A stretch of DNA of 64,000 bases. It comes from CF-162 sp040882565 (GTDB lineage Bacteria > Chloroflexota > Dehalococcoidia > SM23-28-2 > RBG-16-64-32). Below, piece by piece: positions 40,911-50,251 of the stretch (its first letter is position 1; every line of letters starts with the position of its first letter). The stretch is taken from NCBI GenBank assembly GCA_040882565.1, contig JBBEAZ010000011.1, forward strand, positions 62,001 through 126,000, given 5' to 3'. The position numbers and the translations under genes were made by a program. A model generated the notes under the pieces. That model ran no database searches, was not told the origin of the DNA, and saw only the letters and a list, made by a program, of their open reading frames with translations.

Positions 40911-42884
40911 GTGTTCGTGCTAGACCCGATCAAGGAAGGCGCGGTATGGGCGATCATGTTCCTGCCGCTGAGCGCCTTCGGCATCATCACGCTTGTGTCC
41001 TTCCTCGGCCTGACCCGCGACCGAACGTGGAAGCCGGCATACAGCGGCTACTTGACGATCGCGGCGATCCTTGGCTCGTTCCTGCTGTCTCTGTGGACGC
41101 TTGACACGACCGCAGACGCTGACGGCGCGAGGGTTGGGTTTGAGGCCCACGAATGGCTGACGGTCGGCGGGTTGCAGGTCAACATTGGCATCACGCTGGA
41201 CGGTCTGACCGCGGTCATGCTGGTCGTCGTCACGGGTGTTTCGCTGTTAGTGCAGGTGTATTCGCAGGAGTACATGCGCGGCGACGAGGGATACAACCGC
41301 TACTACGCATTCATGTGCTTGTTCACGACCTCGATGCTGGGCCTTGTGCTGGCTTCGAGTGTCATTCAGTTGTTCGTTTTCTGGGAGCTGGTTGGGCTGT
41401 GCTCGTACCTGCTGATCGGCTTCTGGTTCCAGAAGGACTCCGCGCGAAAGGCCGCGACGAAGGCGTTCATGGTGACGCGTGTCGGCGACCTTGGCTTCGT
41501 GATCGCGCTCCTAATTGTTTTCACAGAAACCGGTACGCTCGATATCGGCGAGATTCACGAGGCGGCGATCGCGGGTGCTATCGGTTCAACGGCGTTGACG
41601 TTCTTCGCGCTCGGGCTGTTTGCGGGCGCGGCGGGCAAGTCGGCGCAGTTCCCGCTGCACGTCTGGCTTCCGGACGCGATGGAAGGCCCCACGCCGGTGT
41701 CGGCGTTGATCCATGCGGCGACGATGGTGGCCGCCGGGGTTTATCTGGTCGCGCGATTCTTCCCGGTGTTCGCGGAGTCTGAGGACGCTCTTCTGACGGT
41801 CGCTGTGATCGGCTCGGTCACGACGATCATCGCGGCGCTGCTCGGGATCGTCGCGACCGATATCAAGCGGGTGATGGCGTACTCCACGATCAGCCAGCTC
41901 GGCTACATGATGATGGGACTCGGCGTGGGCGGGATGGTCGCCGCGATCTTTCACCTGTTCACGCATGCGTTCTTCAAGGCGCTGCTGTTCCTCGGCGCCG
42001 GTTCGGTCAACCACGCGACCGGTACTTTCGACATGCGCTCGATGGGTGGCCTGCGCAAGTACATGCCGATCACCTATGCGACGGTTGTTGTCGCGAGCCT
42101 GTCCCTGGTCGGCGTCTTCCCGTTCGCAGGGTTCTGGTCAAAGGATGAGATCCTTGCGGACGCCTGGGAGGACAAACCGTGGGTTTTCTTCATTGCTCTT
42201 AGCGGCGTGTTCCTGACGGCACTGTACGTGGGGCGAATGATTATCCTGACCTTCGAGGGTGAGTACCGAGGGGGCGTGGCGGCGGAGGACGAAGAGCAGA
42301 AGGGCGACGCGCACGCGGGTGGGCACCACGGAGACCCACACGAGTCGCCACCGCTGATGACGTACCCGCTCCTGATTCTGGCCGTGATGGCAGTGTTTGC
42401 CGGCTTCTTGAACGCACCGGGAGTCGACTGGCTTGGCGACATTATCGAAGGCTGGCTGCCGCACGAAACGGAGGAGTTGGCGACGCATTCTGACTTCAAG
42501 CTGTGGATCGCGGCGACGTCGGTTGCGACGGGGCTTGCCGGGCTGTGGACGGCGTGGGCGATCTACCAGGCACGCTGGCTGGACCCGGCGCGCATCCGCT
42601 CGCTGCTGGAGCCGCTGCCGGAGGTGCTGGAGAACCGCTACTACCTCGACGCTCTCTACCAGGATGTCTTCGTCAAGGGCGTCGTGTTCGGCACGGCTCG
42701 CTGGGGTATTGACCTCTGGGACCGTTACGTGATTGACGGCGCGGTGAATGGGGTCGCGACGGTGACCAACTGGAGCGCCTCGCAGTTGCGGCTGGCGCAG
42801 GCCGGGCAGGCGCAGCTCTACGGTGGCGTGATGTTCCTCGGCACGATAGCTGCGGTGGTCGGCGTACTGGTGGTGAACCCGTGA
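40911..42884 (+). CDS. nuoL: NADH-quinone oxidoreductase subunit L
   Basis: Antiporter-like proton-pumping subunit (ND5 type), 657 residues with some 15-16 helices and the long C-terminal lateral helix. LFVFWELVGLCSYLLIGFW carries the conserved Glu, GAAGKSAQFPLHVWLPDAME the pumping Lys and helix break, and VMAYSTISQLGYMMMGLG a further conserved region. A His/Asp-rich cytosolic loop (GDAHAGGHHGDPHES) is seen near residue 470. GTG start at 40911. The final segment (about residues 560-657) is the lateral helix region. Confidence 0.96.
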   Translation: MFVLDPIKEGAVWAIMFLPLSAFGIITLVSFLGLTRDRTWKPAYSGYLTIAAILGSFLLSLWTLDTTADADGARVGFEAHEWLTVGGLQVNIGITLDGLTAVMLVVVTGVSLLVQVYSQEYMRGDEGYNRYYAFMCLFTTSMLGLVLASSVIQLFVFWELVGLCSYLLIGFWFQKDSARKAATKAFMVTRVGDLGFVIALLIVFTETGTLDIGEIHEAAIAGAIGSTALTFFALGLFAGAAGKSAQFPLHVWLPDAMEGPTPVSALIHAATMVAAGVYLVARFFPVFAESEDALLTVAVIGSVTTIIAALLGIVATDIKRVMAYSTISQLGYMMMGLGVGGMVAAIFHLFTHAFFKALLFLGAGSVNHATGTFDMRSMGGLRKYMPITYATVVVASLSLVGVFPFAGFWSKDEILADAWEDKPWVFFIALSGVFLTALYVGRMIILTFEGEYRGGVAAEDEEQKGDAHAGGHHGDPHESPPLMTYPLLILAVMAVFAGFLNAPGVDWLGDIIEGWLPHETEELATHSDFKLWIAATSVATGLAGLWTAWAIYQARWLDPARIRSLLEPLPEVLENRYYLDALYQDVFVKGVVFGTARWGIDLWDRYVIDGAVNGVATVTNWSASQLRLAQAGQAQLYGGVMFLGTIAAVVGVLVVNP

Positions 42885-42894
42885 GGCCGGCGCG

Positions 42895-44358
42895 ATGCTG
42901 ACGTTCGCGATCTTCTTCCCGCTGGTCGGCGCCGCGATCATCGCGACGCTGCCGAAGAACCAGGAGCAAAACGCCAAATACATCGCGGCGCTGACCGGGG
43001 CGATTGTCCTCGGCGTTGTCACCTACCTCTTCATCGACTTCGACCGTGACGGCGGCTACCAGTTCGTCGACAGCACCACGTGGATCGACTCGGCATTCTC
43101 CGACTTTGAGTTGAACTACGCGGTTGGCGTTGACGGCCTGTCGTTGCCGCTGGTGATGCTGACGGCGTTCCTGGGGCTGATCTCAACGCTGATCTCGTGG
43201 CAGATCGAGCTGCGGCCGAAGGAGTACTTCATCTGGCTCCTTGTGCTCGAGACAAGCCTGCTGGGTGTGTTCAGCTCGTTGGATTTCGTGCTCTTCTTCC
43301 TCTTCTGGGAGGTGGAGCTGATCCCGATGTACTTCCTGATTGCGATCTGGGGCAGCGGCAACCGCATCTACTCGGCGTGGAAGTACGTCCTGTACACGTT
43401 CTTCGGGTCCGCGTTCATGATCGTCGGCATCCTCACGCTTGGCTTCACGGCCGGGACGTTCGACATTCGTGAGTTGGCGGAGATTGGGCCGATCGAGGGC
43501 GCAATCATCCCGGCCTGGCTGATGTTCGGGTTGATCATCATCGCCTTCCTGATCAAGCTGCCGATTGTTCCCTTCCATACGTGGTTGCCCGACGCCCATA
43601 CGGACGCGCCGACGGCGGTCAGCGTGATGCTGGCTGGTGTCCTGCTGAAGATGGGGGGCTACGGCATCCTGCGGATGGCGTTCAACATCATGCCGGAGCA
43701 GGCGCACGACGCAAACCTCGTGCTCGCGATCATCGCTGCGGTCAGCATCCTGTACGGCGCGATGATGACCCTTATACAGACTGACTTGAAGCGGCTGATC
43801 GCGTATTCGTCGGTCAGCCATATGGGGTATGTGCTTCTCGGCGCGTCGTCCATCGGCCTCGTGGGCCTCACGGGCGCGGCGACTCAGATGGTCACGCACG
43901 GGCTAATCACGGGCATGTTGTTTACGCTCGTTGGCATGGTGTACGACCGCGCGCATACGCGTGACATCGGCGAACTGCGCGGACTGGCGACGCGGATGCC
44001 GTTCATAACGGCGATGATGCTTGTCGCCGGGCTGGCGTCGCTCGGCTTGCCGGCGCTGGGCGGGTTCGTCGCTGAGGTAACGATCTTCCTTGGGACATTC
44101 GGCCAACACGAGTCGCTGACCATCGCCGGCGTGATCGGCGTCGCTTTCGCCGCCGGCTACATACTCTGGACGATCCAGCGCGTATTCTGGGGCGAACCGG
44201 ACCCGAAGTGGGCTGAGCTGACGGACGCGACGGCCTGGTGGGAACGCGGGCCCTTGATTGCGATGACGGCGGCGATCATCGCTATCGGCGTCTACCCGGC
44301 ATGGGTGATGGATTTGCTGGAGAACGGCGTCGCGCCGATCGCGGAGCGTGTGGCCTGA
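42895..44358 (+). CDS. nuoM: NADH-quinone oxidoreductase subunit M
   Basis: Antiporter-like subunit (ND4 type), 487 residues and about 14 helices. FFLFWEVELIPMYFLIAIWG has the key Glu, IKLPIVPFHTWLPDAHTDAP the Lys and PDAHT motif, and LIAYSSVSHMGYVLLG the conserved His-containing helix. The stop overlaps the nuoN ATG by one base (TGATG), implying coupled translation. Confidence 0.96.
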   Translation: MLTFAIFFPLVGAAIIATLPKNQEQNAKYIAALTGAIVLGVVTYLFIDFDRDGGYQFVDSTTWIDSAFSDFELNYAVGVDGLSLPLVMLTAFLGLISTLISWQIELRPKEYFIWLLVLETSLLGVFSSLDFVLFFLFWEVELIPMYFLIAIWGSGNRIYSAWKYVLYTFFGSAFMIVGILTLGFTAGTFDIRELAEIGPIEGAIIPAWLMFGLIIIAFLIKLPIVPFHTWLPDAHTDAPTAVSVMLAGVLLKMGGYGILRMAFNIMPEQAHDANLVLAIIAAVSILYGAMMTLIQTDLKRLIAYSSVSHMGYVLLGASSIGLVGLTGAATQMVTHGLITGMLFTLVGMVYDRAHTRDIGELRGLATRMPFITAMMLVAGLASLGLPALGGFVAEVTIFLGTFGQHESLTIAGVIGVAFAAGYILWTIQRVFWGEPDPKWAELTDATAWWERGPLIAMTAAIIAIGVYPAWVMDLLENGVAPIAERVA

Positions 44359-45833
44359 TGGACGACCTGAGCCGGTTTGGGCCGCAGCTCGCCCTTCTGA
44401 TTGCCGCCGGGATCATCGTCGTGGTCGACACCATGCTGCCATTCTTCGGGCGCTCGGCTTACCTGAAGCGCCGGACGCTGATGTCCGGCCTGGCGCTGCT
44501 TGGGGTCGCTGGTTCCATCGCGTGGTCCCTCGGGCTGATTGCTGCAGATGAGCGGGGGCCAGCCTTCGACGGCATGATCGCCGTGGACGACTTTACGCTA
44601 TTCTTCAACTTCCTGTTTGCAGGCGTCGCCGGGATCGTCATCCTCGGTTCGTTCGACTTTCTGGAGCGCAACCGCTACCAGGGCGAGTACCTGGCCCTGG
44701 TCCTCGCCTCGACGGCAGGGCTCAGCCTGATGGCCGCGGGGACAGACTTGATCACGATCTTCATCGCGCTTGAACTGCAGGCGATCGCGCTGTTCGCTCT
44801 TGTCGGCATCAGCAAGACGCAGGCGTCGAGTGAAGCGGCGCTCAAGTTTTTGCTGCTGAGCGCGATCAGCACCGCGATCACGCTCTATGGGATGGCCTAC
44901 CTCTTCGGGCTCTCAGGTGAGACAAGCCTCGAGGGGATAGCGCGGTTTGTGGCTACTGCAGATGAAGGGAGCCGTTCTGGGCTGGTCCTCGCCGCCGTCT
45001 TCCTGACAGCAGGTCTCGGGTTCAAGATGGCGGTTGTCCCGTTCCAGATGTGGGTGCCGGACGTCTACCAGGGGGCGCCGACACCGATCACTGCGTACCT
45101 GTCGGTGGCGAGCAAGGCGGCTGGATTCGCCGTGGTGATGCGCATTTTCCTGGTCGCGCTGGGCGAGGGGATCGTCACGGACGATTGGGCAATCCTCTTC
45201 GCGGCGATCGCGGCTGTTTCGATGACGGTGGGCAACGTGATGGCCCTCGTGCAGACCGACATCAAGCGGATGCTCGGCTACAGCTCTATTGCGCAGGCGG
45301 GGACGTTCCTGATCGGGCTCGCGGCTGTGGCAGCGCAGGACCCGCAATTGTTGCTCGGCACGAGCTCCGTTGTGTTCTTCCTCGGCACGTACGCCTTCAC
45401 GAACCTCGGCGCGTTCATGGCGGTGATCGCGATCTCGAACAAGATTGGCTCCGACAGGATCGAGGACTACGCCGGCGTCGCGAAACGGTCGCCGGCGCTG
45501 GCGCTGGGTCTCGCGGCGTGCCTCATATCGCTCACCGGGATCCCGCCGACGGCTGGGTTCATCGCCAAGGTCTACGTCTTCAACTCGGCGGTGCAGGCGG
45601 ATTTGGTGTGGCTGGCGATCATCGGTGTGCTCAACAGCGTGATCTCGGCCTACTACTACCTGCGAGTGGTGCTCAACATGTTCACTCGTGAACCGGACAC
45701 GGAGGAGTCTTTCCTTCCCAGCCCATCGCTCGGGCTCACGCTCGCGGCCTCGGTTGTCGGGTTGTTCGTGATCGGCGTTTATCCGTCGCCGTTGATCGAG
45801 GCGTCTGAGTCGGCCGCCCGCATCTTCGGCTAA
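44358..45833 (+). CDS. nuoN: NADH-quinone oxidoreductase subunit N
   Basis: Antiporter-like subunit (ND2 type), 491 residues. FIALELQAIALFALVGISK has the conserved Glu, MAVVPFQMWVPDVYQGAPT the Lys and PDVY motif, and MLGYSSIAQAGTFLIGLA the third helix-break region. The start at 44358 is fixed by the overlap with nuoM; an in-frame GTG at 44238 would lie within it. Last gene of the operon. A methyltransferase remnant begins a few nt later. Confidence 0.95.
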   Translation: MDDLSRFGPQLALLIAAGIIVVVDTMLPFFGRSAYLKRRTLMSGLALLGVAGSIAWSLGLIAADERGPAFDGMIAVDDFTLFFNFLFAGVAGIVILGSFDFLERNRYQGEYLALVLASTAGLSLMAAGTDLITIFIALELQAIALFALVGISKTQASSEAALKFLLLSAISTAITLYGMAYLFGLSGETSLEGIARFVATADEGSRSGLVLAAVFLTAGLGFKMAVVPFQMWVPDVYQGAPTPITAYLSVASKAAGFAVVMRIFLVALGEGIVTDDWAILFAAIAAVSMTVGNVMALVQTDIKRMLGYSSIAQAGTFLIGLAAVAAQDPQLLLGTSSVVFFLGTYAFTNLGAFMAVIAISNKIGSDRIEDYAGVAKRSPALALGLAACLISLTGIPPTAGFIAKVYVFNSAVQADLVWLAIIGVLNSVISAYYYLRVVLNMFTREPDTEESFLPSPSLGLTLAASVVGLFVIGVYPSPLIEASESAARIFG

Positions 45834-45844
45834 CCCAGGTCCAC

Positions 45845-46232
45845 GTGGTAAAATCTCCCCGGACAACGAAACGGAGAAGTATTGACGGCGAGGCACTGGC
45901 CGATGCCGAACGCCACTGCCGCGAGCGAGGTGTCAAGGTGGAATTCGTCCTGGGCGACGTTCGCTCGCTGCCCTTTGCGGAGGGCGAGTTCGATTTCGTG
46001 ATCGACTTTGGGACTTGGTATCACATCTCGCGCCCGCAGGAGGCGATCGAGGAGATCAGCCGAGTCCTGGAGCCGGGTGGTGTCTTCTGCTACGAGACGC
46101 GTGCGAGCCAGCTCCTCTCGCACCCCATGCGGCTCATTCGGCAAGTCGCTGCCCTGGCGCGCGATTGCCAGCCTGAAGCGCATCAAGCGACGGTTCTTGT
46201 GGGCCAGCCGCGTCAAGCTCACCCCGGCCTGA
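45845..46232 (+). pseudogene. Remnant of a SAM methyltransferase
   Basis: The frame retains the C-terminal half of a class I methyltransferase: EALADAERHCRERGVKVEF, LGDVRSLPFAEGEFDFVID, FGTWYHISRPQEAIEEIS and RVLEPGGVFCYETRASQL. The N-terminal motif I (GxGxG) is missing upstream. After about 46120 the sensible continuation (SLPWRAIASLKRIKRRF) is in another frame, ending at the TGA near 46232. Truncation plus a frameshift indicate a decayed gene between nuoN and ybeY. Alternatively, it could still make a short non-catalytic peptide. Confidence 0.65.
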
Positions 46233-46244
46233 TACGCTGACAGT

Positions 46245-46715
46245 GTGCCGACCCACGACATTCTGGTGTCTATCGACCCGGCGTTCGGCCGCCGGATCCA
46301 GGCAGACTGGCTGACTGGGATCGCGCGCATAGCCCTTGAGCATGAGGGTGTCGGCGATTGTCAGTTGAGCGTGGCGGTCACGGACGACGCGCAGGTGCGG
46401 GCGCTGAACCGGGAGTACGCGGACGATGACCACGCGACGGATGTGCTTTCGTTTTCCCAGGAAGAGGGGGAGGAGTTTGTCGCACCGCCGGGCGGGCCCC
46501 CGCGCCTTGGCGACGTAATCATCTCATTTGAGACGGCGGAACGGCAGGCGAAGGGGGCTGGACGAGATGTCGAGGCTGAGCTGGCGCACCTGCTCGCTCA
46601 CGGCATCATGCATCTGCTCGGATATGATCACGCTGAGCCGGGCGAAGAGCACGAGATGCGCGCGCGGGAGCGCGCGGTGCTGGCGCTGGCGGGGATCGTC
46701 GAACGCGCTCACTGA
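46245..46715 (+). CDS. ybeY: Endoribonuclease YbeY (rRNA maturation)
   Basis: Metal-dependent endoribonuclease for 16S rRNA 3'-end maturation and ribosome quality control. The zinc motif reads HGIMHLLGYDH (HGxLHLxGYDH), and RALNREYADDDHATDVLSF is the second signature. The 156 residues are normal. GTG start at 46245. It begins the maintenance cluster that continues with dnaX, recR and recO. Confidence 0.94.
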   Translation: MPTHDILVSIDPAFGRRIQADWLTGIARIALEHEGVGDCQLSVAVTDDAQVRALNREYADDDHATDVLSFSQEEGEEFVAPPGGPPRLGDVIISFETAERQAKGAGRDVEAELAHLLAHGIMHLLGYDHAEPGEEHEMRARERAVLALAGIVERAH

Positions 46716-46765
46716 TATCCCCATCGCCGCGCCGTCCGCGCCTGTAACGTCTCTTCCCGCCAGCC

Positions 46766-46771
46766 TATAAT
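46766..46771 (+). promoter_or_regulatory. -10 element giving a leaderless dnaX transcript
   Basis: Perfect TATAAT at 46766-46771, ending 7 nt before the dnaX GTG at 46778. Transcription would begin at the start codon, and no Shine-Dalgarno lies upstream. The -35 region is weak. Confidence 0.5.
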
Positions 46772-46777
46772 GGGCTT

Positions 46778-48469
46778 GTGACCGAACTGCCCCTGACCGC
46801 CCCCGAAGCGCCGTCATCCGCTGGGTCCGGCGAAGTCCTATACCGCAAGTGGCGACCGCAGTCCTTTGCCGAGGTGTACGGACACGAGGCGATCACGCGG
46901 ACGCTGCGCAACTCGATTGCTTTGGGGCGGCTGGCCCATGCGTATCTGTTGTGCGGACCGCGTGGCACGGGCAAGACGACACTCGGGCGTCTGCTGGCGA
47001 AGGCTGCCAACTGCGCCGCGCCACGGGATGGCGAGCCCTGCAACGAGTGCAAATCATGCCTTTCGTTCATCCAGGGGCGGGCGATGGACTTCGTGGAGCA
47101 GGACGCGGCCAGCCACAACAGCGTGGACGACATCCGTCAGTTGCGCGAGAACGTCGTCCTGACGCCGATGGCGGGCAAGCGCAAGATATACCTCCTCGAC
47201 GAGGTGCACATGCTGACGGGCGCGGCGCAGAACGCACTGCTCAAGACGCTGGAAGAGCCGCCACCTCACATCGTCTTCGTTCTTGCGACGACCGAAGCGC
47301 ACAAGGTCTCAGGCACGATCGTTTCGCGCTGCCAGCGCTTCGACCTGAAGCGCATCCCGCTTGCGGCGATGGTCGAGCGCCTAACGCACATTAGCTCGCG
47401 GGAAGGCTTCGAGGTTGAGCGCGCGTCTCTTGAAGAGATCGCCCGGTCGGCGACCGGCAGCATGCGCGACGCTATCAATGCGCTGGAGCAGGTCGTCACG
47501 TACTACGGCAAGACGCCAACAGCCGAGCAGGTAGAGGAAGCCCTTGGCACCAGCGTCGACATCCGCAGCGGCCTGCTGGCGAAGGCGGCGATCGGCGGCG
47601 ACCTGCCCGGCGGACTGCGGCTGATCGCGCAGGTCCGCGACGACGGCACCGACATGAAGCAGTTCGCCAAGCAAGTTGTGCGCTACCTGCGCGGCCTGCT
47701 CCTGGCCAAGGCGGGCGCTACCGAATCGCTCGAACTGCCGACTGAGATGGCGGCGGAAGTGCGCGCGGAGGCGGCGAATATCTCGAAGGAAGATGTCATC
47801 CGCGCTCTCCAAGCGTTCGGGCGCGCCGACTTCCGGGACGACGCACAGTCGTCGCTTCCGCTCGAACTTGCGCTACTTGATCTGACAACCGGTGAAGCAC
47901 TGACGCCTCTTGTTACAGCGCGACCCGAGCCTGTACCGACGCGTACGGAGCGACCGGCGAGACCGGGGCCGGCTGGGAGGCCGACACCTGCACCACGCGC
48001 GGCGGCGGCCACATCAACGCCAGCAGAGCCACCGGCGAACGGCGCGGCGGAGAGGTCGCCATCGGCGGCGGCGGAGCCAGTGGGTGTGCCTCCTAGAGCG
48101 CCCGCCAGCGCGTCGGACGCGCTGCTCGATCAGGTCCGGCAGGCCTGCAAGGGGAGCGACACGCAACTGTCCGCCCTTCTCAATGGTTCGTGCGAGGTGC
48201 GTTCGAGCGATGGCGATTCGCTGGTCCTAGGCTTCTACCACACGTTCCACCTCGAGCGGATCGAGAGCGGGTCGTTCCGCCAGCGTTTAGACGCGCTGTT
48301 CAGTGAGGCGCTTGGGCGGGCGGTGCAAGTCACGTATGAACACGCGCCACGGGAACGCTCCGGCGATCTTGCGCCAGCTACGGGTGGACACCTGGTGAAG
48401 GCGGCGCAAGAGCTGGGCGCGCGTGCGATATCCTCAAGCAAAGAGCCGGAAGGAGAAACAGATGGGTAA
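46778..48469 (+). CDS. dnaX: DNA polymerase III gamma/tau subunit
   Basis: Clamp-loader ATPase of the replisome, 563 residues. Walker A is GPRGTGKTTLGRLLAKA near residue 60. The zinc site has CNECKSC with an upstream Cys, followed by VEQDAASHNSVDDIR, Walker B YLLDEVHML, sensor TLEEPPPHIVFVLATTE and the SRC motif VSRCQRFDL. Domain III ends near residue 375. Next come a Pro/Ala-rich linker (about 375-440) and a tau-like C-terminal domain (LLDQVRQACKGSD ... ELGARAIS). I saw no slippery run that would signal frameshifted gamma. GTG start predicted leaderless. The stop overlaps ebfC by 8 nt. Confidence 0.96.
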   Translation: MTELPLTAPEAPSSAGSGEVLYRKWRPQSFAEVYGHEAITRTLRNSIALGRLAHAYLLCGPRGTGKTTLGRLLAKAANCAAPRDGEPCNECKSCLSFIQGRAMDFVEQDAASHNSVDDIRQLRENVVLTPMAGKRKIYLLDEVHMLTGAAQNALLKTLEEPPPHIVFVLATTEAHKVSGTIVSRCQRFDLKRIPLAAMVERLTHISSREGFEVERASLEEIARSATGSMRDAINALEQVVTYYGKTPTAEQVEEALGTSVDIRSGLLAKAAIGGDLPGGLRLIAQVRDDGTDMKQFAKQVVRYLRGLLLAKAGATESLELPTEMAAEVRAEAANISKEDVIRALQAFGRADFRDDAQSSLPLELALLDLTTGEALTPLVTARPEPVPTRTERPARPGPAGRPTPAPRAAAATSTPAEPPANGAAERSPSAAAEPVGVPPRAPASASDALLDQVRQACKGSDTQLSALLNGSCEVRSSDGDSLVLGFYHTFHLERIESGSFRQRLDALFSEALGRAVQVTYEHAPRERSGDLAPATGGHLVKAAQELGARAISSSKEPEGETDG

Positions 48470-48806
48470 GCGCGGAATGCCGGTGGGTGGCGGTGGCGGC
48501 GGCGACCTGATGAAGCAGATCCAGCAGATGCAGTCGAAGCTCGCAGAGACGCAGGCGAAGCTGGATGAGATGGAGTTTGAGGCGACGTCAGGCGGTGGCG
48601 CTGTGCACGTTGTTCTGACGGCGCACCCTTCGCTCAAGTTGATAGAAATTCAGCCGGACGCCGTCGACCCGGAGGATGTTGAGATGCTCCAGGACCTGAT
48701 AATGGCGGCAATGAACGACGGCCTCGAGAAGGTGCGGAGCGGCCAGATGCAGCAGCTTGCGGGGCTCGCCGGCGGAATCAACATTCCGGGGCTGAACCTC
48801 GGTTGA
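48462..48806 (+). CDS. ebfC: YbaB/EbfC nucleoid-associated protein
   Basis: DNA-binding nucleoid protein, usually encoded between dnaX and recR as here. 114 residues: a Gly-rich start (GKRGMPVGGGGGGDLMKQ), the long helix QIQQMQSKLAETQAKLDEME, the core GGGAVHVVLTAHPSLKLIEI and DPEDVEMLQDLIMAAMNDG. ATG 48462 has GAAGGAG upstream, inside dnaX. It forms dimers that bridge DNA. Confidence 0.94.
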   Translation: MGKRGMPVGGGGGGDLMKQIQQMQSKLAETQAKLDEMEFEATSGGGAVHVVLTAHPSLKLIEIQPDAVDPEDVEMLQDLIMAAMNDGLEKVRSGQMQQLAGLAGGINIPGLNLG

Positions 48807-48848
48807 TGCTCTCGCGGCGCGTGAGGCGATGCGGTTGAGACGATTTTC

Positions 48849-49463
48849 GTGAACGAGCGCAGCACCTCCACAGCCGCGCCGCTGGCCAGGCTCATCGAGG
48901 AGTTCTACCGGCTCCCGGGCATCGGGCCGAAGAGCGCGCAGCGTCTCGCCTACTACCTCTTGCGCATGCCTGTGTCCGACGCACGGTCACTGGCCGACGC
49001 GATCATTGAGGTAAAGGAGAAGGTGACGCTCTGCTCGATCTGCCAGAACGTCACGGAAATCGACCCCTGCCGCATCTGCACCGACATGGAGCGCGACCGT
49101 CGCGTGATCTGCGTCGTGGAGGAGCCACTCGATATCCTCTCGCTTGAGCGCACCGACTCGTATCACGGCCTCTATCACGTGCTCCACGGGGCGATTTCGC
49201 CGATGGACGGCATCGGGCCGGAAGACCTGAAGATATCGGAACTCCTCAGCCGGCTGCGCAGCGGCGAGGCGCAGGAGTTGATCCTGGCGACGAACCCCAA
49301 CCTGGAAGGCGAGGCGACCTCGATGTACCTTGCGCGGCTGATCGGCCCGCTCGGGCTGCGTGTGACGCGGCTGGCCCGAGGTCTGCCGGCAGGCGGAGAC
49401 CTCGAGTACGCCGATGACGTGACGTTGACGCGGGCGCTCGAGGGAAGGCAGGAGATGGGCTAG
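48849..49463 (+). CDS. recR: Recombination protein RecR
   Basis: RecFOR-pathway protein, 204 residues. N-terminal HhH (LIEEFYRLPGIGPKSAQRL), a four-Cys zinc finger (CSICQNVTEIDPCRIC), Toprim domain (VICVVEEPLDILSLE) and the C-terminal Walker-like EATSMYLARLIGPLG are all present. GTG start. The stop shares a base with the recO start. RecO, its partner, is next. Confidence 0.96.
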   Translation: MNERSTSTAAPLARLIEEFYRLPGIGPKSAQRLAYYLLRMPVSDARSLADAIIEVKEKVTLCSICQNVTEIDPCRICTDMERDRRVICVVEEPLDILSLERTDSYHGLYHVLHGAISPMDGIGPEDLKISELLSRLRSGEAQELILATNPNLEGEATSMYLARLIGPLGLRVTRLARGLPAGGDLEYADDVTLTRALEGRQEMG

Positions 49464-50248
49464 TGCCCATGTCGCAGCGCCTCTACAAGACGGAGGCGAT
49501 CATCCTGCGCGCGCGGAAGATGGGCGAGGCGGACCGCATCCTCACGCTGTTTACGCCAACCATCGGCAAGATCGAGGCGAAGGCGAAGGGCGTGCGGAAG
49601 ACGAGCAGCCGCCTTTCCGGGCACCTGCAGCCGTTGAACCGTTGCATGCTGCAGCTTGCCCAGGGACACGTGAGCGACGTGATCACGGGCTGCGAGACTC
49701 TGGACAGCTTTCGCGGTCTGCGCGATGACCTCGACCGGCTGAGCCGCGCGCTGTACGCCGCCGAACTGACGGACCGCATGACGGCTGAACACGTCCAGGC
49801 CTATCCGACGTACCGCCTGCTGCTCGAATCGCTGCGGCGGCTCGAGACGAGCGCCGACCAGGACACTGTGCTGCGCTTCTTCGAGATGCGGCTACTCGAC
49901 CAGTGCGGCTTTCGGCCGGAGATCGAGCGCTGCGTCGGCTGCGGCAAGCCGCTGGACCCGGTCGACAACTTCTTCGCGCCGATCGCCGGCGGGGCGGTCG
50001 GGCGCGAGTGCGTACCGGGCCTTCCGGGGCCGCGCGTGATGACGCTCAACGGACTGAAGGTCTTGCGCCTGCTCCAACGCGGGTCGTATAACGATGTAGC
50101 GCGCGTGCGAGTGCCGCCGGAACTGGCTGAGGAGGTGGAGCGCCATCTCAGGAGCTACATCATCGGTGTCCTCGAACGGGATGTGAATGCCGCGGCGTTT
50201 CTGGAACGCCTTCGCCGGGACCGTGTGCCCACAACCATCGAGGTGTAA
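49463..50248 (+). CDS. recO: DNA repair protein RecO
   Basis: RecO helps load RecA at single-stranded gaps. The N-terminal OB fold reads YKTEAIILRARKMGEADRILTLF, then SRLSGHLQPLNRCML. The central zinc motif has CGFRPEIERCVGCGKPL, and a C-terminal helical region with LRSYIIGVLERD completes 261 residues. The start is GTG 49463 or ATG 49469. Together with recR and dnaX this is a repair/replication operon. Confidence 0.94.
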   Translation: MPMSQRLYKTEAIILRARKMGEADRILTLFTPTIGKIEAKAKGVRKTSSRLSGHLQPLNRCMLQLAQGHVSDVITGCETLDSFRGLRDDLDRLSRALYAAELTDRMTAEHVQAYPTYRLLLESLRRLETSADQDTVLRFFEMRLLDQCGFRPEIERCVGCGKPLDPVDNFFAPIAGGAVGRECVPGLPGPRVMTLNGLKVLRLLQRGSYNDVARVRVPPELAEEVERHLRSYIIGVLERDVNAAAFLERLRRDRVPTTIEV

Positions 50249-50251
50249 CTC

